Made by a program: the position numbers and the translations under genes. A stretch of 64,000 bases of DNA from Mesodorylaimus sp. YZB2_4 (Eukaryota > Nematoda > Enoplea > Dorylaimida > Dorylaimidae). This document shows, in pieces, positions 24,526 through 36,021 of the stretch. Position 1 is the first letter of the stretch. Every line of letters starts with the position of its first letter. The stretch spans positions 62,001 through 126,000 of the forward strand of contig JASANH010000863.1 in assembly GCA_030248295.1 (NCBI GenBank), read 5' to 3'. Below the pieces are notes generated by a model that was not told the DNA's origin, ran no database searches, and was given only the letters and a program-made list of their open reading frames with translations.

Positions 24526-24689
24526 TGCTGGCAGCTAGTTTCGTTCTGACTGCTGTTTTCAGGGCCTGAGGCTTTTGCCAAGTGCTTGTGAGGAATAGGA
24601 ACTGGTTGCTTATGCCAAAAAAAGGTTAGGGGTGGCTAGATTGAGAAAGGAAAATCAAAAAGGTGTCTTCAAATGGTTCCTTTATGTTA

Positions 24690-25265
24690 TAGATGATTAT
24701 ATATTTCACAAGATGGGCTTGGACCAGGAAATAGCATGGGACAGGGTTTCGCACGACCTGATCTGCTACACCTTCAGGTCGCACGGCTTATCTGGTCGTG
24801 AGACCAACTGTATGTGGGATAGGTACACCTGTTAGGAAGAGGCGCAAAATGTTCACTTCGATGTGCAGTTGGAGTGCCTGATGCATTCAGTATCAAATTG
24901 GTGACCACCAACCAAGGCTCCACCTCCCCCAGCTGCTGTTTATACAGTACTATGCATGGATGACGACACGGCTGATGTAAAACTAAAGCGCCCATGGACC
25001 CTGCTCCTCACCAACGATTTGATGCTGGTCTTCGAGGGCTGCTGGAAAAGTTGAAATATCGCCCGGAGGGATTTGGCATGAAACTGAGCCACTGCCACGG
25101 CTAAGGTTCTATAAAAGCATGCAAGGACCCCGCCCTTCGCCGACGATTTGATGCTGAACCACGAACGCGCGGCGGCCTTCAGAGGCTGTTGCAAAAGTGG
25201 AAGGACCACATGGAGGAATATGGCATAAAACCGAATCATAAGAAAATGAAAATATCTGGAACGTG
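24690..25265 (+). mobile_element. LINE reverse-transcriptase relic (RTE-like)
   Basis: Conserved reverse-transcriptase blocks appear in order but in shifting frames. IAWDRVSHDLICYTFRSHG resembles the KAFDRVPHdlL...LRSHGI block; later comes the catalytic FADDLML (about 25137-25157), then WKDHMEEYGIKPNHKKMKI, the usual segment after the active site. Just upstream at about 25003-25090 is a second, mutated version of the catalytic block (LLTNDLML), so this part seems duplicated in tandem. Stops and frameshifts show the element is dead. 5' end and ORF1 not found. Confidence 0.7.
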
Positions 25266-25974
25266 GCGCCCAGACCGACGGCTGTAAAACAGTGAATGGA
25301 ATCGTAACAACAACACAACACAGTCGGGGCCCCACGTGGCGGCTGACACAGGCACATTGGCTGATGTAGGACTGATTGTCAGAATCCACAATGCATGACA
25401 CAAGTATCAACATGACAACACAGTTCAAGTAGTTAAGATCCTACGTGGCGGTCGTCACAGGCACCTTGGCGGATGCAAAGCTGGGAATTCAAAGCGCATA
25501 CAGGAGTGGTAACAGATACGGGTATTTTCAGACTTTGGTTTGTGTTCCCGCTATTAATGAGTAAGACTGTAACCCTCATCAAGAGATGCGGGTTACAATT
25601 CAACTGGTCAGGACTAGATCCGGGCTCGCTCTCCCGAACTCCATGTCAAGAGAGGTCGAACATACTGTAGGAAGTATTCACGTGCTGCACCAGAGCAACT
25701 CGAGCCTGGCGGTTTAACCATACTACGGTTACTTCAAGCGCACCTGGCAACGATGCGCGCAGCACTGACCCACAGACAACGGAGAAATCACCTTATATAC
25801 TACCCCAGAACTAGATCACTGCATGGAACATGCTGATATTACTAGTCATCGGATATCTGCGTAGAATCGGTTCTTCTAGAATGTTCTTGGATGACTCGAC
25901 TGGATGCTGTTGCTTCTTGTTGAGATTGATCGTCCTCGGGAGTGTCAAGGCGCGTTCAAATTGTCAGGCCCAAC
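25266..25974. other. Degraded LINE-like DNA
   Basis: No open frame of note. The block near 25568-25605 (ACCCTCATCAAGAGATGCGG) is repeated in diverged form near 27085-27110, suggesting two overlapping copies of one LINE 3' region on either side of the fold-back element. Confidence 0.4.
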
Positions 25975-25984
25975 TGAGCCAGCA

Positions 25985-26975
25985 GAGCCACTTCAGCCGA
26001 GCTGGCTGAGCAGACCGCAGCCGAGCCAGCCGAGGATTCGACTCTTTGTTCACATTGACTTTGCGGTTGTTGCGGCTTGCGGTTGGCGCGGCTGCGGTTG
26101 GTGTGGTTTGCGGCGGCCAGGATGACCAGCGTGTGCTGCATTCACATTGACTGGCAGCTTATGCGGTTGGCTCGGCTAGGCTTGCGGTCGGTGAAGTTGA
26201 AAAACTTCAACTTTTCCGACCGCACCAGCCGCAACTTGCCATGGTTGATGTTGTTTTTTCTGTCGACCGACGAAATCGCTCAATGTAAATGCGCCCTGCA
26301 AGCCTACTGTTGCTTCCGTTCATGTCATAAAATTCCTAATCTGATCAATTATATTTCCTAGTCCAGTCTGGTTTATATCAGGATTTCGGCACCTCATAGC
26401 TGCATTTTGTCAGGCGTTTGATCATTTCAGTCGATGAGCAGGCTGGACATGCAGTGGAATGCAACAGATTGCGTGTCATTACTCCTAGAACAGCATTTGC
26501 GTGCAAATAAAGCTCTAAAGACAAGTCCTTTTCACGGAGTAAATGGTAAAGCGCTGGCCTAGTTTCAGCTCAAGTGATTTTAACCCAAAAGCTCTGTATT
26601 TGCCCTGACGATAAGTTTCCAATGGCATCTACAATGAGCTTTCTATGCTGACACCCAGAAGTACGCTCGTGTGTGTACATCTGTCAAGCCGACTAGCATT
26701 CTTTTCTTTCGCGTTTCTCTGAAAATCCCTGAGATCATTTCACAAGAAGTTTCCAAACTCGTCTTTTTCCTCACCCGCCTCTTGCAGACAGTGCCTGACG
26801 TACGCCTCGGTTCTGGGGCAATGTGAACGTGTTCAGCCATGGCTTGTTCAGCCCAGCCGAAGCAACTTGATTGTGAGCTGGACGCAAACTACTCAGCCGC
26901 TGCGATTCTAATGTGAACAAAGAAATCTGGGTTGTGTGGTTGCTGCGGTCTGCTCAGTTTGCTCGGCAGCCGCAG
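25985..26975. mobile_element. Fold-back element with long inverted ends
   Basis: Left end words CTGAGCAGACCGCAGC and TTTGTTCACATT recur in reverse complement and mirrored order at the right end (about 26905-26970), bracketing ~0.9 kb. The left part is dense in CCGAGCCAGCCG-like words. A separate small hairpin lies at 26185-26222 (GGTCGG-GAAGTTGAA paired with TTCAAC-CCGACC). No transposase or resolved target duplication. Confidence 0.55.
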
Positions 26976-27039
26976 TCACACAGCCATTGTGGGCCCGCCT
27001 TTACTGCTGACGACCAGGAACTGGATAGGTGTAGGCCAA

Positions 27040-27430
27040 AAGTAAACACTACACCCCTGACAGCGGTTCAAAGCAGTAGAGACGAACCCTCATCACAGAT
27101 GCGAATTACAAGACCAATCTACTCTACTTACTGGTGTGGGTTACTGATTGGGTTGTCATAGTGACAAGGTGTACAAAAGGTAGACACCTGGCGTGCCTGG
27201 TTGGCAGTATGGATAAACTCACGCCTAGCTACAGTCGTGTCAACCAACACCAGACCGAGCCACAGCAACAGAATACTGTGCGGCCAAACAATGCCGACAC
27301 CCTCAAATCAAGGGTGGTCAGGCCAATTGCTCTGTACGGATAGGATCAGAATGCGCCCACAACCAAAAATCACGAGTAGGCACTGCACGTGGTGGAAATA
27401 AGAATGCTACGAAGGACACGCAGGCTTTAG
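27040..27430 (+). mobile_element. LINE relic, region downstream of the reverse transcriptase
   Basis: TLKSRVVRPIALYG followed about 30 codons later by ALHVVEIRMLRRT matches the thumb region of RTE-like LINEs (VlLYGsE.W......L...E.rmLRw). One stop codon interrupts it. Probably part of the same or a second copy of the relic at 24690. Confidence 0.6.
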
Positions 27431-27599
27431 TACATATTTCCAAAATGGCACACTCACATGCAGTCTCATAAAACATCATTAAGTCATATCAAGCCGCTCT
27501 TGCAGGGCTTAAAGATGGTATTGCAACTCGACGTTGATATATGATGCTCTTAAAATAAACGCTTTTTAAAATAAAGCAGTTATCTGACTGACCACAACA

Positions 27600-29372
27600 T
27601 CAACCAGTGGGTGCCACCTTCGTCTTCTTTTCCCGCCCTCTATATCGCCAGTAGCCATAAACGGCCAAGTAGAAGGCCACATGGAAAAAACTGACGACGG
27701 ACATGCCCCAGTAGAGGCCCACTACATTGCCCAGGTCACAGAACATCAGGTAAAAATCCACCTCCTTCGTCTGCTCGTACAGGCGATAACTGAGGTCGCT
27801 GTAGTACACGTGCATCTTGCTGTACATAATATTCTTCTTCTCTGTTTCAGATTCCAAGTCGGAGAAACTGGCCATTCTTGAATACGACCAGTATCGACAG
27901 TGACACGGGCACATTTTGCTGGAGAAAAGCACGCTCTTGACATGAGTTTCGATGCCACTCGCCAGCTGCCTTTTCTGAAAATAGGTTCCTCGTGTACAGT
28001 ACGCAAAACAGATGAACAGGATAACCCTTCTAATTAGGAGCGCCCCGGGACACGGCATTTTTTGCTTTGACCTGCACAAGTCACGTTGTCTTATCTGTAA
28101 AAGTTTACAAGAAGTACAGCCAAAAGAGGTGATAAAACGTTAAGCATACCGATTCTTTTGTCTTCTCATCATCGCTGTCACTCAGGCCGATGTACTTAGC
28201 GATATCAGGTGCAGAAAAGATATTAGTCAAAGTTAATATGGTAATCGGACTGCAGACGGTGCTGGCGTTTGGGCGCTCTAAATAAGCTATTTGGTGACAG
28301 CCCAAGAAATCATGCACCAGGTCGACAATCTTTCGTGCAGCGCAGTTAAACCCTTGCGGATCATTATAAGAGTAATGGCCTCCTTTCATGGTCAAGTGGC
28401 CAGGCTGGGCGCAGTTGGTTATCAACTTGTGCATGACTGGTGTGACCCTGATGAAAGTTTGGGCCTTGTCTGGAGCTGTCACTGGCGACTGCGTGACGCT
28501 GTACGGCAACGGATCGGCATAAACTCGGAAACCATTGTCGGCGAATTCCTCCAACCACGGGAAATCCTCGAGAGCCACTTCCGCCTCGATGGTCAGACCA
28601 CCAATCGGACCAGGTCTGGACTGCTGGAACGTCCGATTGTTTGCTTGCGCGTTGTCACTGTCCGAATTAAGCTAAGGCGAAAAAGGAAAGATACACAATA
28701 GATACGTTTACAAAACTCTGCTGGCCCACCATGAAAAGGTAGCATATGCCATCTTCGTCCGTTGACTGAACCACGATTGACGGATCGCAGCAATTGAATT
28801 CTACTCCATTAAACCAACATTTTTTGAACATTTTTTCGCAGCTTAAAGAAGCCACGCTTGAAGCTTGAAGCTTGAAGAATTCGCGCGAAGTTGATCAACA
28901 GCTTTTGAGGAAAGTGTCGAGGGCGCATGATTTGCGACATGAACAAGGTTAACTGCGAGAAAAACTCATCGCGGGTCAAGTGAGTGCTTTCGATGACGGA
29001 GTCTGGCACAGTCAGATTGTTTATTATAAATGTCTGATTGAAATAGAGTTGGGCGCAGATGGTGACATTGGAAAATGGCAAGGATTCCAGGTTTACGAAA
29101 TCTGCCACTTCGTCCTTGAACCCCAACTGGAGCCAGCTGCGAACTGTTTGTCGAATGTGAAATAGTGAAAAGCATGATAAGACAATCAAAGTGAGACTGA
29201 ATGTCGCGCGAACGAGCGGTATCTGATCTCCCAGGGCTTCTTTCCAGCCAGCAACGCTCACTTTCTCGACCAGATCATCCCAGGCGCAACTGAGTGGGTC
29301 GTTGCCAGAGTCTTGATTAGTTTGACGCTTGGTGGTGCTGGTTGAAGGCAGAGGATTTTCTTCTTCAGACAT
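27600..29372 (-). pseudogene. DEG/ENaC channel, copy A (frameshifted)
   Basis: Degenerin/ENaC subunits form sodium channels with two membrane spans. Exons read as 29372-28712, 28671-28150 and 27974-27600 (or 28071-27600), with introns of 40 nt and 175 (or 78) nt. The product carries M1 (VRATFSLTLIVLSCFSLF), the post-M1 motif FSNVTICA, the extracellular GPIGGLTIEAEV and GFRVYADP blocks, and M2 with LYWGMSVVSFFH, containing the GxS selectivity motif. Exon 1 is 23 nt shorter than in copy C because a segment was replaced by three perfect copies of CTTGAAG (28857-28877, plus strand). This shifts the frame and gives a premature stop at 28809. About 90% like copy C elsewhere. The conserved His-Gly gating motif before M1 is Ala-Gly. 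Likely non-functional. Confidence 0.85.
28857..28877. repeat. (CTTGAAG)3 microrepeat that breaks DEG/ENaC copy A
   Basis: Three perfect heptamers replace a longer segment present at 41517-41569 in copy C; the net 23-nt loss shifts the reading frame. Confidence 0.85.
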
Positions 29373-30049
29373 TGTTGGAAATCCGATATCCTGTTGAGAA
29401 AGCAGATGTACAATAAGCGTTCATACAGTACCAGTGATGACAAAAGGTGCTTTGGCAGCGAAGAAAGATTGTCACGGCACTAAGAACTTCATGGTAATAT
29501 GGTAGCCATTTATGATGTTAACAGCGCTGTTTCTGAGGATACGTCCATCCTTGTATCGCCGGAGTCACCTGATGACAACGCTAGCGAGAATCCCACAGGT
29601 TTTTTAGTCCACCCACGCAGTTTAAAAGACATATGGCTTGGCATCATGCTTTATCACTAACTAAGCAGCTAAGAAAAAACATGCGCATTCTGGCTGGCTT
29701 TATTCATAGTATGTCACAACCAAATGAGCATGATCTCTATACATTTTCCCTGGCTTGAGTTGCATCAATTTTTTAAAATTATAGCCTATTTACTTATCTT
29801 TGCTTTCTGTTTCGCCTAGAATTGCTTGGATTTTTTGATGCTGCATTGTATCTCACTTTCCGTGCGGCTATGGGACACTGACAACCCTCCTTATTGCGAG
29901 AACGTCTGTTGCTTCAGTTTGCAAAATCTGCCCGTTTGTCCTTAAACCTCGACTTTCGCCAGTTATGGCTTGTCCGTCGATCGTAAAACAGCGACAAACA
30001 TGATAAAAAGCGCACAAACTTTGGGTATTCGATTTCTTAGTCCTTGTTT
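29373..30049. other. 5' flank of DEG/ENaC copy A and relic-B homology
   Basis: The first ~200 bases match the flanks of copy C and relic B (shared AAAGCAGATGTACA and GCGCTGTTTCTGAGGATACG words), so a common promoter region was duplicated with the genes. Decaying homology to exon 1 downstream of M1 continues at about 29980-30049. Confidence 0.55.
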
Positions 30050-30175
30050 CTAACCAGCAGCACTCACTTTCTGATCGAGATCATTCCAGGCGCGATTGAG
30101 AGGGCCCTTGGCAGAGTCATGATCAGGACGCTCGATTGTACTGGTTGAAGGTTGAGGATTCCGTTTGGTAGGCAT
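30050..30175 (-). pseudogene. DEG/ENaC channel, relic B (exon 1 fragment)
   Basis: An ATG at 30175 opens MPTKRNPQPSTSTIERPD, then GPLNRAWNDLDQKVSAAG, clearly related to the start of copies A and C (SCAWDDLVEKVSVAGW). The conserved Trp codon after AG has become TAG (30050-30052), and homology fades before M1 is complete. No exon 2 or 3 is found. Confidence 0.75.
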
Positions 30176-31117
30176 TGTTTTAATTCAATGTTATCCTTTC
30201 CTGAGAAAAACCTGCAATAACAGCGGTGATGAAGGCGATTTCTGTAGTTGTCGAACAAGGTTGTCCAGCACACTACTCGGCTAACGAGGACTGGATGTAT
30301 TTGTGCTGAACAGTGCTGTTGCTGGGGATACGTTCGTCATCGTACCACCGGCGCCATTCGACGTGGGCGAGCGGGGAGGCTCCAGGGTGTTTCCAAATGC
30401 ACACGATGCTTCATCATTAAGCTGATGGCATAATGTTGATTTTTCACAGGTCAAGGCGCGATGTTTGAAAATGGAAGAGTGGTTTCTAAGTTTCAATCTG
30501 TCCTACGCATGTGCGAATGCAGTGGGAGGCGCCACTTTCTTTTTCAAGCTAGGTTTGAAAGGCGTGAGTTCTCGATTTATTCGCACATGTATGTATGTAT
30601 GTGTACACAAATTTGAATTTTGACTTTGGGGGGGGGGGGGATATTTCATGAACGGCGCGACATATGAAACTTTAAAAAAATATTCGATAGCACAGCAGAA
30701 ATAACATCTCATTCGGCCACCAAAATGATAAGTTTTTTAAATTATCAGGTACAGTACTATCTATTTATTGGCACATCCCGCAGAAATTTTGGTGTCTATA
30801 GCAAGTTTATAACCTTCGATGTGCTGGTGGAAAAAATCAATCCATCAATCCATCAATCCATGGCATTCACAAATTAGTTTAGCTCTGATTCCGATTTTAA
30901 GGGTACCAAACCGAGATTCGCTCGATCCCTGGCACATCGCTGTTTGCCCGAAGCAGCCAATGGCTGTCTGTCGCGTCCCGTCGATCGTGGCTGCCGAAAA
31001 GCGTGTGTCGCTATCGTACTGGCTGCTAGTTTTCCAACTGAACTATTTTCGCGGGAGCTGTGCATGGGGATTACAGAAAGACCTGGAAAAACAAAGACTA
31101 ATTTACACAGCCAGTCT
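30176..31117. other. Intergenic
   Basis: Begins with the relic-B 5' flank (GCTGTTGCTGGGGATACGTTCGTC near 30313). Contains a 13-nt G tract at 30628-30640, a TATG microsatellite near 30590 and an AATCCATC microsatellite near 30835-30860. No gene recognised. Confidence 0.5.
30628..30640. repeat. Poly-G tract (13 nt)
   Basis: Uninterrupted G run. Confidence 0.9.
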
Positions 31118-33529
31118 CTATATTTTGTGCTGATTACTCTGTGTCGGGGTCCGAAAAGCCAAGGAGTTGGCTTGTGTTTGCGAGTAACCTTTCTCACTCT
31201 TTCTACACCAGGCTTGAATAGTACCGAAAATAACAAAGATGAGGATGGCGATGGCTATGCCCCCGTACAGGATCACGTTGTAGTTGAACCTGAAAATATA
31301 TGGCTCTGTTCAAATGCATAAGGAACAGAAAATACCAAAATAGTGTTTGACTGAAATTTTCGCTAAACATAGGAGTGATAGCTCATTGTTGTCATCAGTC
31401 CTGCGGCATGCGGCAGGGGGGTTCCACAAGATGAACTATAGCGATCCAGGGGGGAACGCTTGCAACAACGGTTTTAGCTGTGCAGCATGGGATATTCAGG
31501 GAAAGACTGTCTCCATTTTTCAAGATCGCCTTTTCAAGGGCCATTAAAACGTTGGACAACGACTCTCCCACCTACAACCACCACAATCACCCCTTCCCAA
31601 AAGCGGAGATTGGGTCGAAACTTTGTATTTCAATAAAAAAATCTTTGAAAATTTTTGCAAACTTTACAAAAAAAACGTAAGCAGGTACCAGATGTGTGCG
31701 ACTGCTTATATCACAGCTACCCGAATTTATGCTTTCCCGAAAAAATGGAACAAAACAAAAATGGATAAGGTGTAAAAACAAGAAAATTAATTTTATCTAC
31801 ACGCTGCTCCTTGAAATTTAACTACTGATTAGTGTTTTCTCAAAATACTGTTTTTCCAGTAGTATGCCGCAAAATTAGCTCTCAGTCGTGAAGTCGCTCT
31901 GAGAGACTCAGCTTTTTAAACCTTCAGAAACTCAGCCCAAGAGAGTTTTCTTTGAGACCCAACCAAGAGCTGGCCAAATAAAAGTTTTGACCCACCAGTT
32001 TTATTTGAGCTATCGAAAGCACCCTTTAAATTATTGACATGGCGTAAGCATTACTTTTTGATATTGGCTCTTTAAGGAAAATTGCAAAAGAATTTGCTTT
32101 ATAGTGTCTACTTTTGCTTTCAAGCCAGGCCAATGTCCACCGTACATAAGGGAAAACGAATAATTAGATCAGGAGCTCCCTAATGGAAGAGCACAGTTTG
32201 CTGATATATTTTATCGTCCACTTCAATCTTTGAAACTGTAAGACCAACAAATGGTCGATATAAACCTGAATTTTTTCCAAGCGATCCCTTTATTTGAAGC
32301 TTTGAAGCGAAGTAAGCACATATGAAGGATTTTGTGATATAAGCGGCAGCACACATCCATCTGGTATATAACTAGCAATTTTTTTGCGCGGGTTTTTAAA
32401 AAAGTACAGTAGACAAAAGAGTGATCGAGCAGTGAAAGAAAAGACAACGGGACATTGAGCTATATTTAAGTCAATCTTGATGAGTACAACCTACTCCTGT
32501 GAGCCAACAGAGCGGGCGCACCTGTTTCATATATCAGAAACCATTCAGGAGCTAAAGTTATTGCCATACATCTACCGTGTCCTTCCACCACCCCCCATAT
32601 CGTAGGCATATATATTCGGCTACACCCATTGCAGTTTTGAACAATCCAATCCGTAGTTTTGGTTTAAGTGCAATCGAATTGGATCGGCCCGATCCAATCC
32701 AATTGCAGTAAGTTACCCGTATTTATAAGCCAAGAAAACACTGCCGCGCTCACCCTTGCTCCATTCCACCGGGTGGTGTATCCACACGGTTGTAATTCTC
32801 GCAAAACACCCCACTGTAGTCTGGTCTGCACGCGCAGGTGCCGTTCACCAACATCCCGCCATGACAAGGGCAAACTGGGAAATCATCGATTCTCTCAATA
32901 GCCACATTTCGCTCGCACAACGCCGGTTTTTCATCCTCCATGATGCAGTAGACCGCATTGCTGGCATGGCATACTTTCATATCGCATAGACGGCCAGCGT
33001 ATAAATAATCACTACACTCACAATCGTCGTCCACCAATGTCACTGGGCACACAATATCGCATATCCCGGGTTCCATTTGATTAGCCAGCTTATTACAATA
33101 GCATAAATTTATAGGGGCATATCGAGCTGGCTCATCTACTTCTAAGCTGACCATGGTGGTACATCTCTCTTTTCTTGTCAAGTTTGTCATCGTGATCGTT
33201 GCCTTTACTGTATGAACAATTTTTCGAAGGGATTCGAGTGAGCCAAACAAACCGAAGGGCACTGGATCGTGGGCAAATAAAATGAAAAACTGAGCTTGTT
33301 GAATTCTCCAGGAGAAGATTGCAAACGCAGGGAATTGAAGCCGAAGAAAATCGATTTGAAAAGAAGGCAGAACGAAGATTCCGACTATATTAGGCTGCGA
33401 AGAAGAGAAGACGGTCTCCTGTGACAGCTTTATGCGAAAGGCATTACGTGAGGATTCCTTGTTGACAACGATGAATAGCTGCAGAACCAATTTATCAGAC
33501 CCCCGCTCGAGATAATAGGAATCGTCAAA
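31118..33529 (-). CDS. EGF-domain type I membrane protein (5' end unresolved)
   Basis: Two exons are clear: 33529-32754 and 31289-31118, joined in phase 2 across a ~1.46-kb GT-AG intron. The large exon encodes a beta-rich region of ~150 residues without recognised family, then a Cys-rich segment (CDIVCP, DCECSDYLYAGRLCDMKVC) and a canonical EGF unit (CPCHGGMLVNGTCACRPDY then SGVFCEN). The last exon supplies a membrane span (VILYGGIAIAILIFVIFGTI) and a ~35-residue cytoplasmic tail ending KI and TAG. This order suggests a cell-surface adhesion or receptor protein; I cannot name it. The 33529 end is a splice acceptor (TTTTCAG), so at least one upstream exon is missing. A 27-nt candidate (33892-33866, MMTSNSFHK then GTAAGT) fits the phase but has no signal peptide. 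Confidence 0.65.
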
Positions 33530-34418
33530 CTGAAAATGTAATGACAACAAAACATGGCTAACGAAGTCGATTTGATACCATGGGGAATTGGAAATCCGAA
33601 TTCTTAGGCTTTACACGAACAAGATCTCATTTGTGTTGCAGATTACTGACGTCCCCTTTTATCCTAGCTAAATTTGTCTTGACTCTGGTCAACCCAGTTC
33701 TCGACTTCAAGTCCTCCTTTTGATATTCTTAAAATAGGTAATTGCTTCTTATTCATTCCCCTGCTTCCACAAGGTGGCCACTAGGAAGTGACCGATCGAA
33801 GAAACAGGAAGTATTCGAATGCTTATTGCTAAAGGCGTACTGTAGAAACACTGGGCCGTACTTACTTTATGAAAAGAATTTGAGGTCATCATGAGCCATT
33901 AATTAATTGCTATCATACATGGCCAAAGCTTGCCACCCCACACATTCATTGAATTTAGTATAGCACAAGAAAAACATGGCACAACAGCTTTGACGCTAAT
34001 AAATTCTTGTTTAGTCTTACTTCCAGTCTGTTTGGCTGAGGATTTCGAATGCACACAAAATACAGTAGTGCCGCTATAGTAAAGCTGACAGAGGGAAGGT
34101 AGAGACTGGAGTAGGAACATTATTAGTGAGTCAACTATACATTTGAGCGGAGGACTGAAATTTGCAGCTGGTTTTGCATGCATGGAATGATTTACCAAAC
34201 ATCTCATGGTTTTACTTCTAAAAGCGACCTAAACACTCTTGCAGGGCATGAAATTCACTCCAAGAACATACTGTACTGTAGCTTTCAACTTTTCACCTTT
34301 CTTTGCCATCGAGAACATTGTGACAGGGTGTGATGGGGTGGATACCATCAACTGTTGCAGTATATAGGTCCTACTGGCACAATACCCTGCGCAAACTATT
34401 TAGGAGGTAATTGTCATG
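33530..34418. other. Upstream of the EGF protein gene
   Basis: Should contain its first exon(s) and promoter. Only the weak 27-nt candidate exon at 33866-33892 is seen; the 102-codon minus frame at 33899-34207 has no relatives I recognise. Confidence 0.4.
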
Positions 34419-34530
34419 TCGTACTTTATCCATAGCCAAGCACCATACTGTGCACTCGAGGGCTAAGGAACACATATTTTACAATCATTTTTCATCCAGG
34501 CGGGAGTCGAACCCTCCCTTGTAAATTGTC
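34419..34530 (-). mobile_element. SINE family A, 3' two-thirds
   Basis: Reverse complement of the copy at 18757: GTACTTTATCCATAGCCAAG, CACTCGAGGGCTAAGG, CAATCATTTTTCATCCAGGC and the B box GGGAGTCGAACCC. The head beyond the B box has diverged or is missing. Confidence 0.75.
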
Positions 34531-34589
34531 AAGCCAAAGAGACCCCAGGAGGGTAAATGAACGGTTATTTACAGTACTGCAGACATTGC

Positions 34590-34845
34590 TTGGTAGCGAG
34601 TGGCTGTGTTCGTCCCAGGTTCGAGCCCTGCTGATGGAGGCTGGCTTGCGGGCCTTGCCAAACGCCAGACCTTGAGTGACTCACCCGGTACCGTCGAGGT
34701 GCTCCGAGTGGAGAGACGGCAGCCAAACGAGTAGACAGTCTCGGGCTGACAGGCTTCACAGCCCACCCGCCATTGTCCAAGGAGCTCGGTGTCCCGTCAA
34801 GAATGCCCTCGTTTGGGGTGCTCCTAGTAGCGATGCACATAGGGA
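34590..34845 (+). mobile_element. tRNA-derived SINE, family B, longest copy
   Basis: B box GGTTCGAGCCC is followed by GATGGAGG, GTGACTCACCCGGTACC, GGTGCTCCGAGTGGAGAGAC, CCAAACGAG, then CTTCACAGCCCACCCGCCAT and GGGGTGCTCCTAGTAG. The second half is what the fragment at 10592 preserves. Confidence 0.75.
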
Positions 34846-36021
34846 ACCTACCGTGAAAGCTGGTCCCCTCAAATGCCCCGTTTATCATATCATGGCTGCT
34901 GGCATACTATGGCAAACCGGATTGGAAGTCCAGAGGGGAGCTGGGGCGGCACGGGCCCGAACCAACAAAAAGTTTAAGACAGGGTTTCTGGTACGTACAG
35001 TAGGAAGGTCAAGAAGTTCGTAGCCTGAGTACCTCCCGCACGAGCTGCTGCAGTGAAATTTGTTCTTTACTCCCTGCGAAAAATCACGCTGATCTATTCT
35101 ACATCTCGCTCATCGCATCTCTACATCTCGTACATTCTACCAAGAGTCAGCGAAGTGAAAAATGTGACTTTTCCAGTTGACCCTATCTGCCGATAGGGGT
35201 CCTATTGGAGGTGTGCAGACGGGGACTCGATCGGCTCAAAAATTCAATTCAAAAAAAACAGTAGCAACATTTTGCCTGGCTGCCTTCTTCATAACCTCGC
35301 GTAGTTAGCATGGATCCCATAGTTTCCTGATTCTGTTTCCTTTGTAATTTTTTTTTTGAGTTTTTTTCCACTTTGCCGACTCTGGGTCGAATGTCCGACC
35401 CTGCCTTAAAATAATATTCCAGGATGTCACAGTATTTGCTGAGTTCTCAGTACAGTGATGCGTACATTGCATGATTACGTTGCATTCTATACTGCATATA
35501 ATTACGTGCACATCATAATGAGCCAGTACTAGAAGACTTTATCGCAAAAACTTTTCAGAATCTGACAAAACTAGAAGTTCCAACTGGAAGTTCCACCCAG
35601 CTGACGGAAAGTTTGAGAGACGTTTTTTAATTATTCTTCCTTTGTCATAAGTGGGGAAGTCACGTGATTTGCCCTCTTGAGGCGAAGGATCAGAAATTTT
35701 AATACGTTACATTTTGTTAGGATGAATGATTTTAGTTTGATGAAACACTCACAATAATTATAAAATTATTTTTTCGAGGGATTGTTCCAGCAACCTGTAG
35801 CAGCGGGCTAATGCACTGCTCTAAAGCTGCACCGTAATTCCTCTGGGTGCGCATTGCGTGATCTGTGCAATTAAGTTCTGATTTTTAGTTGAAGAGGCAA
35901 ATGCATGCGCTTTAAATTGGCCATAAACTGTTAGAATTCCACTTTTTTATTGTACAAGCGCCTTGTAAACCTTACTTCTTTGACAGTCAGCTGGTGATTT
36001 TCAAAGACTGACTAACTGATC
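34846..36021. other. Intergenic, no gene recognised
   Basis: About 1.2 kb, AT-rich toward the right. No repeat family or coding sequence identified. Confidence 0.5.

Noticed and set aside
27681..27881. 66-codon plus-strand frame, conserved at 39796-39996
   Set aside because: Antisense of the DEG/ENaC M2 exon in both copies.
28291..28701. 136-codon plus-strand frame, conserved at 40942-41352
   Set aside because: Antisense of DEG/ENaC exon 2 in both copies; conservation is explained by the duplicated channel gene.
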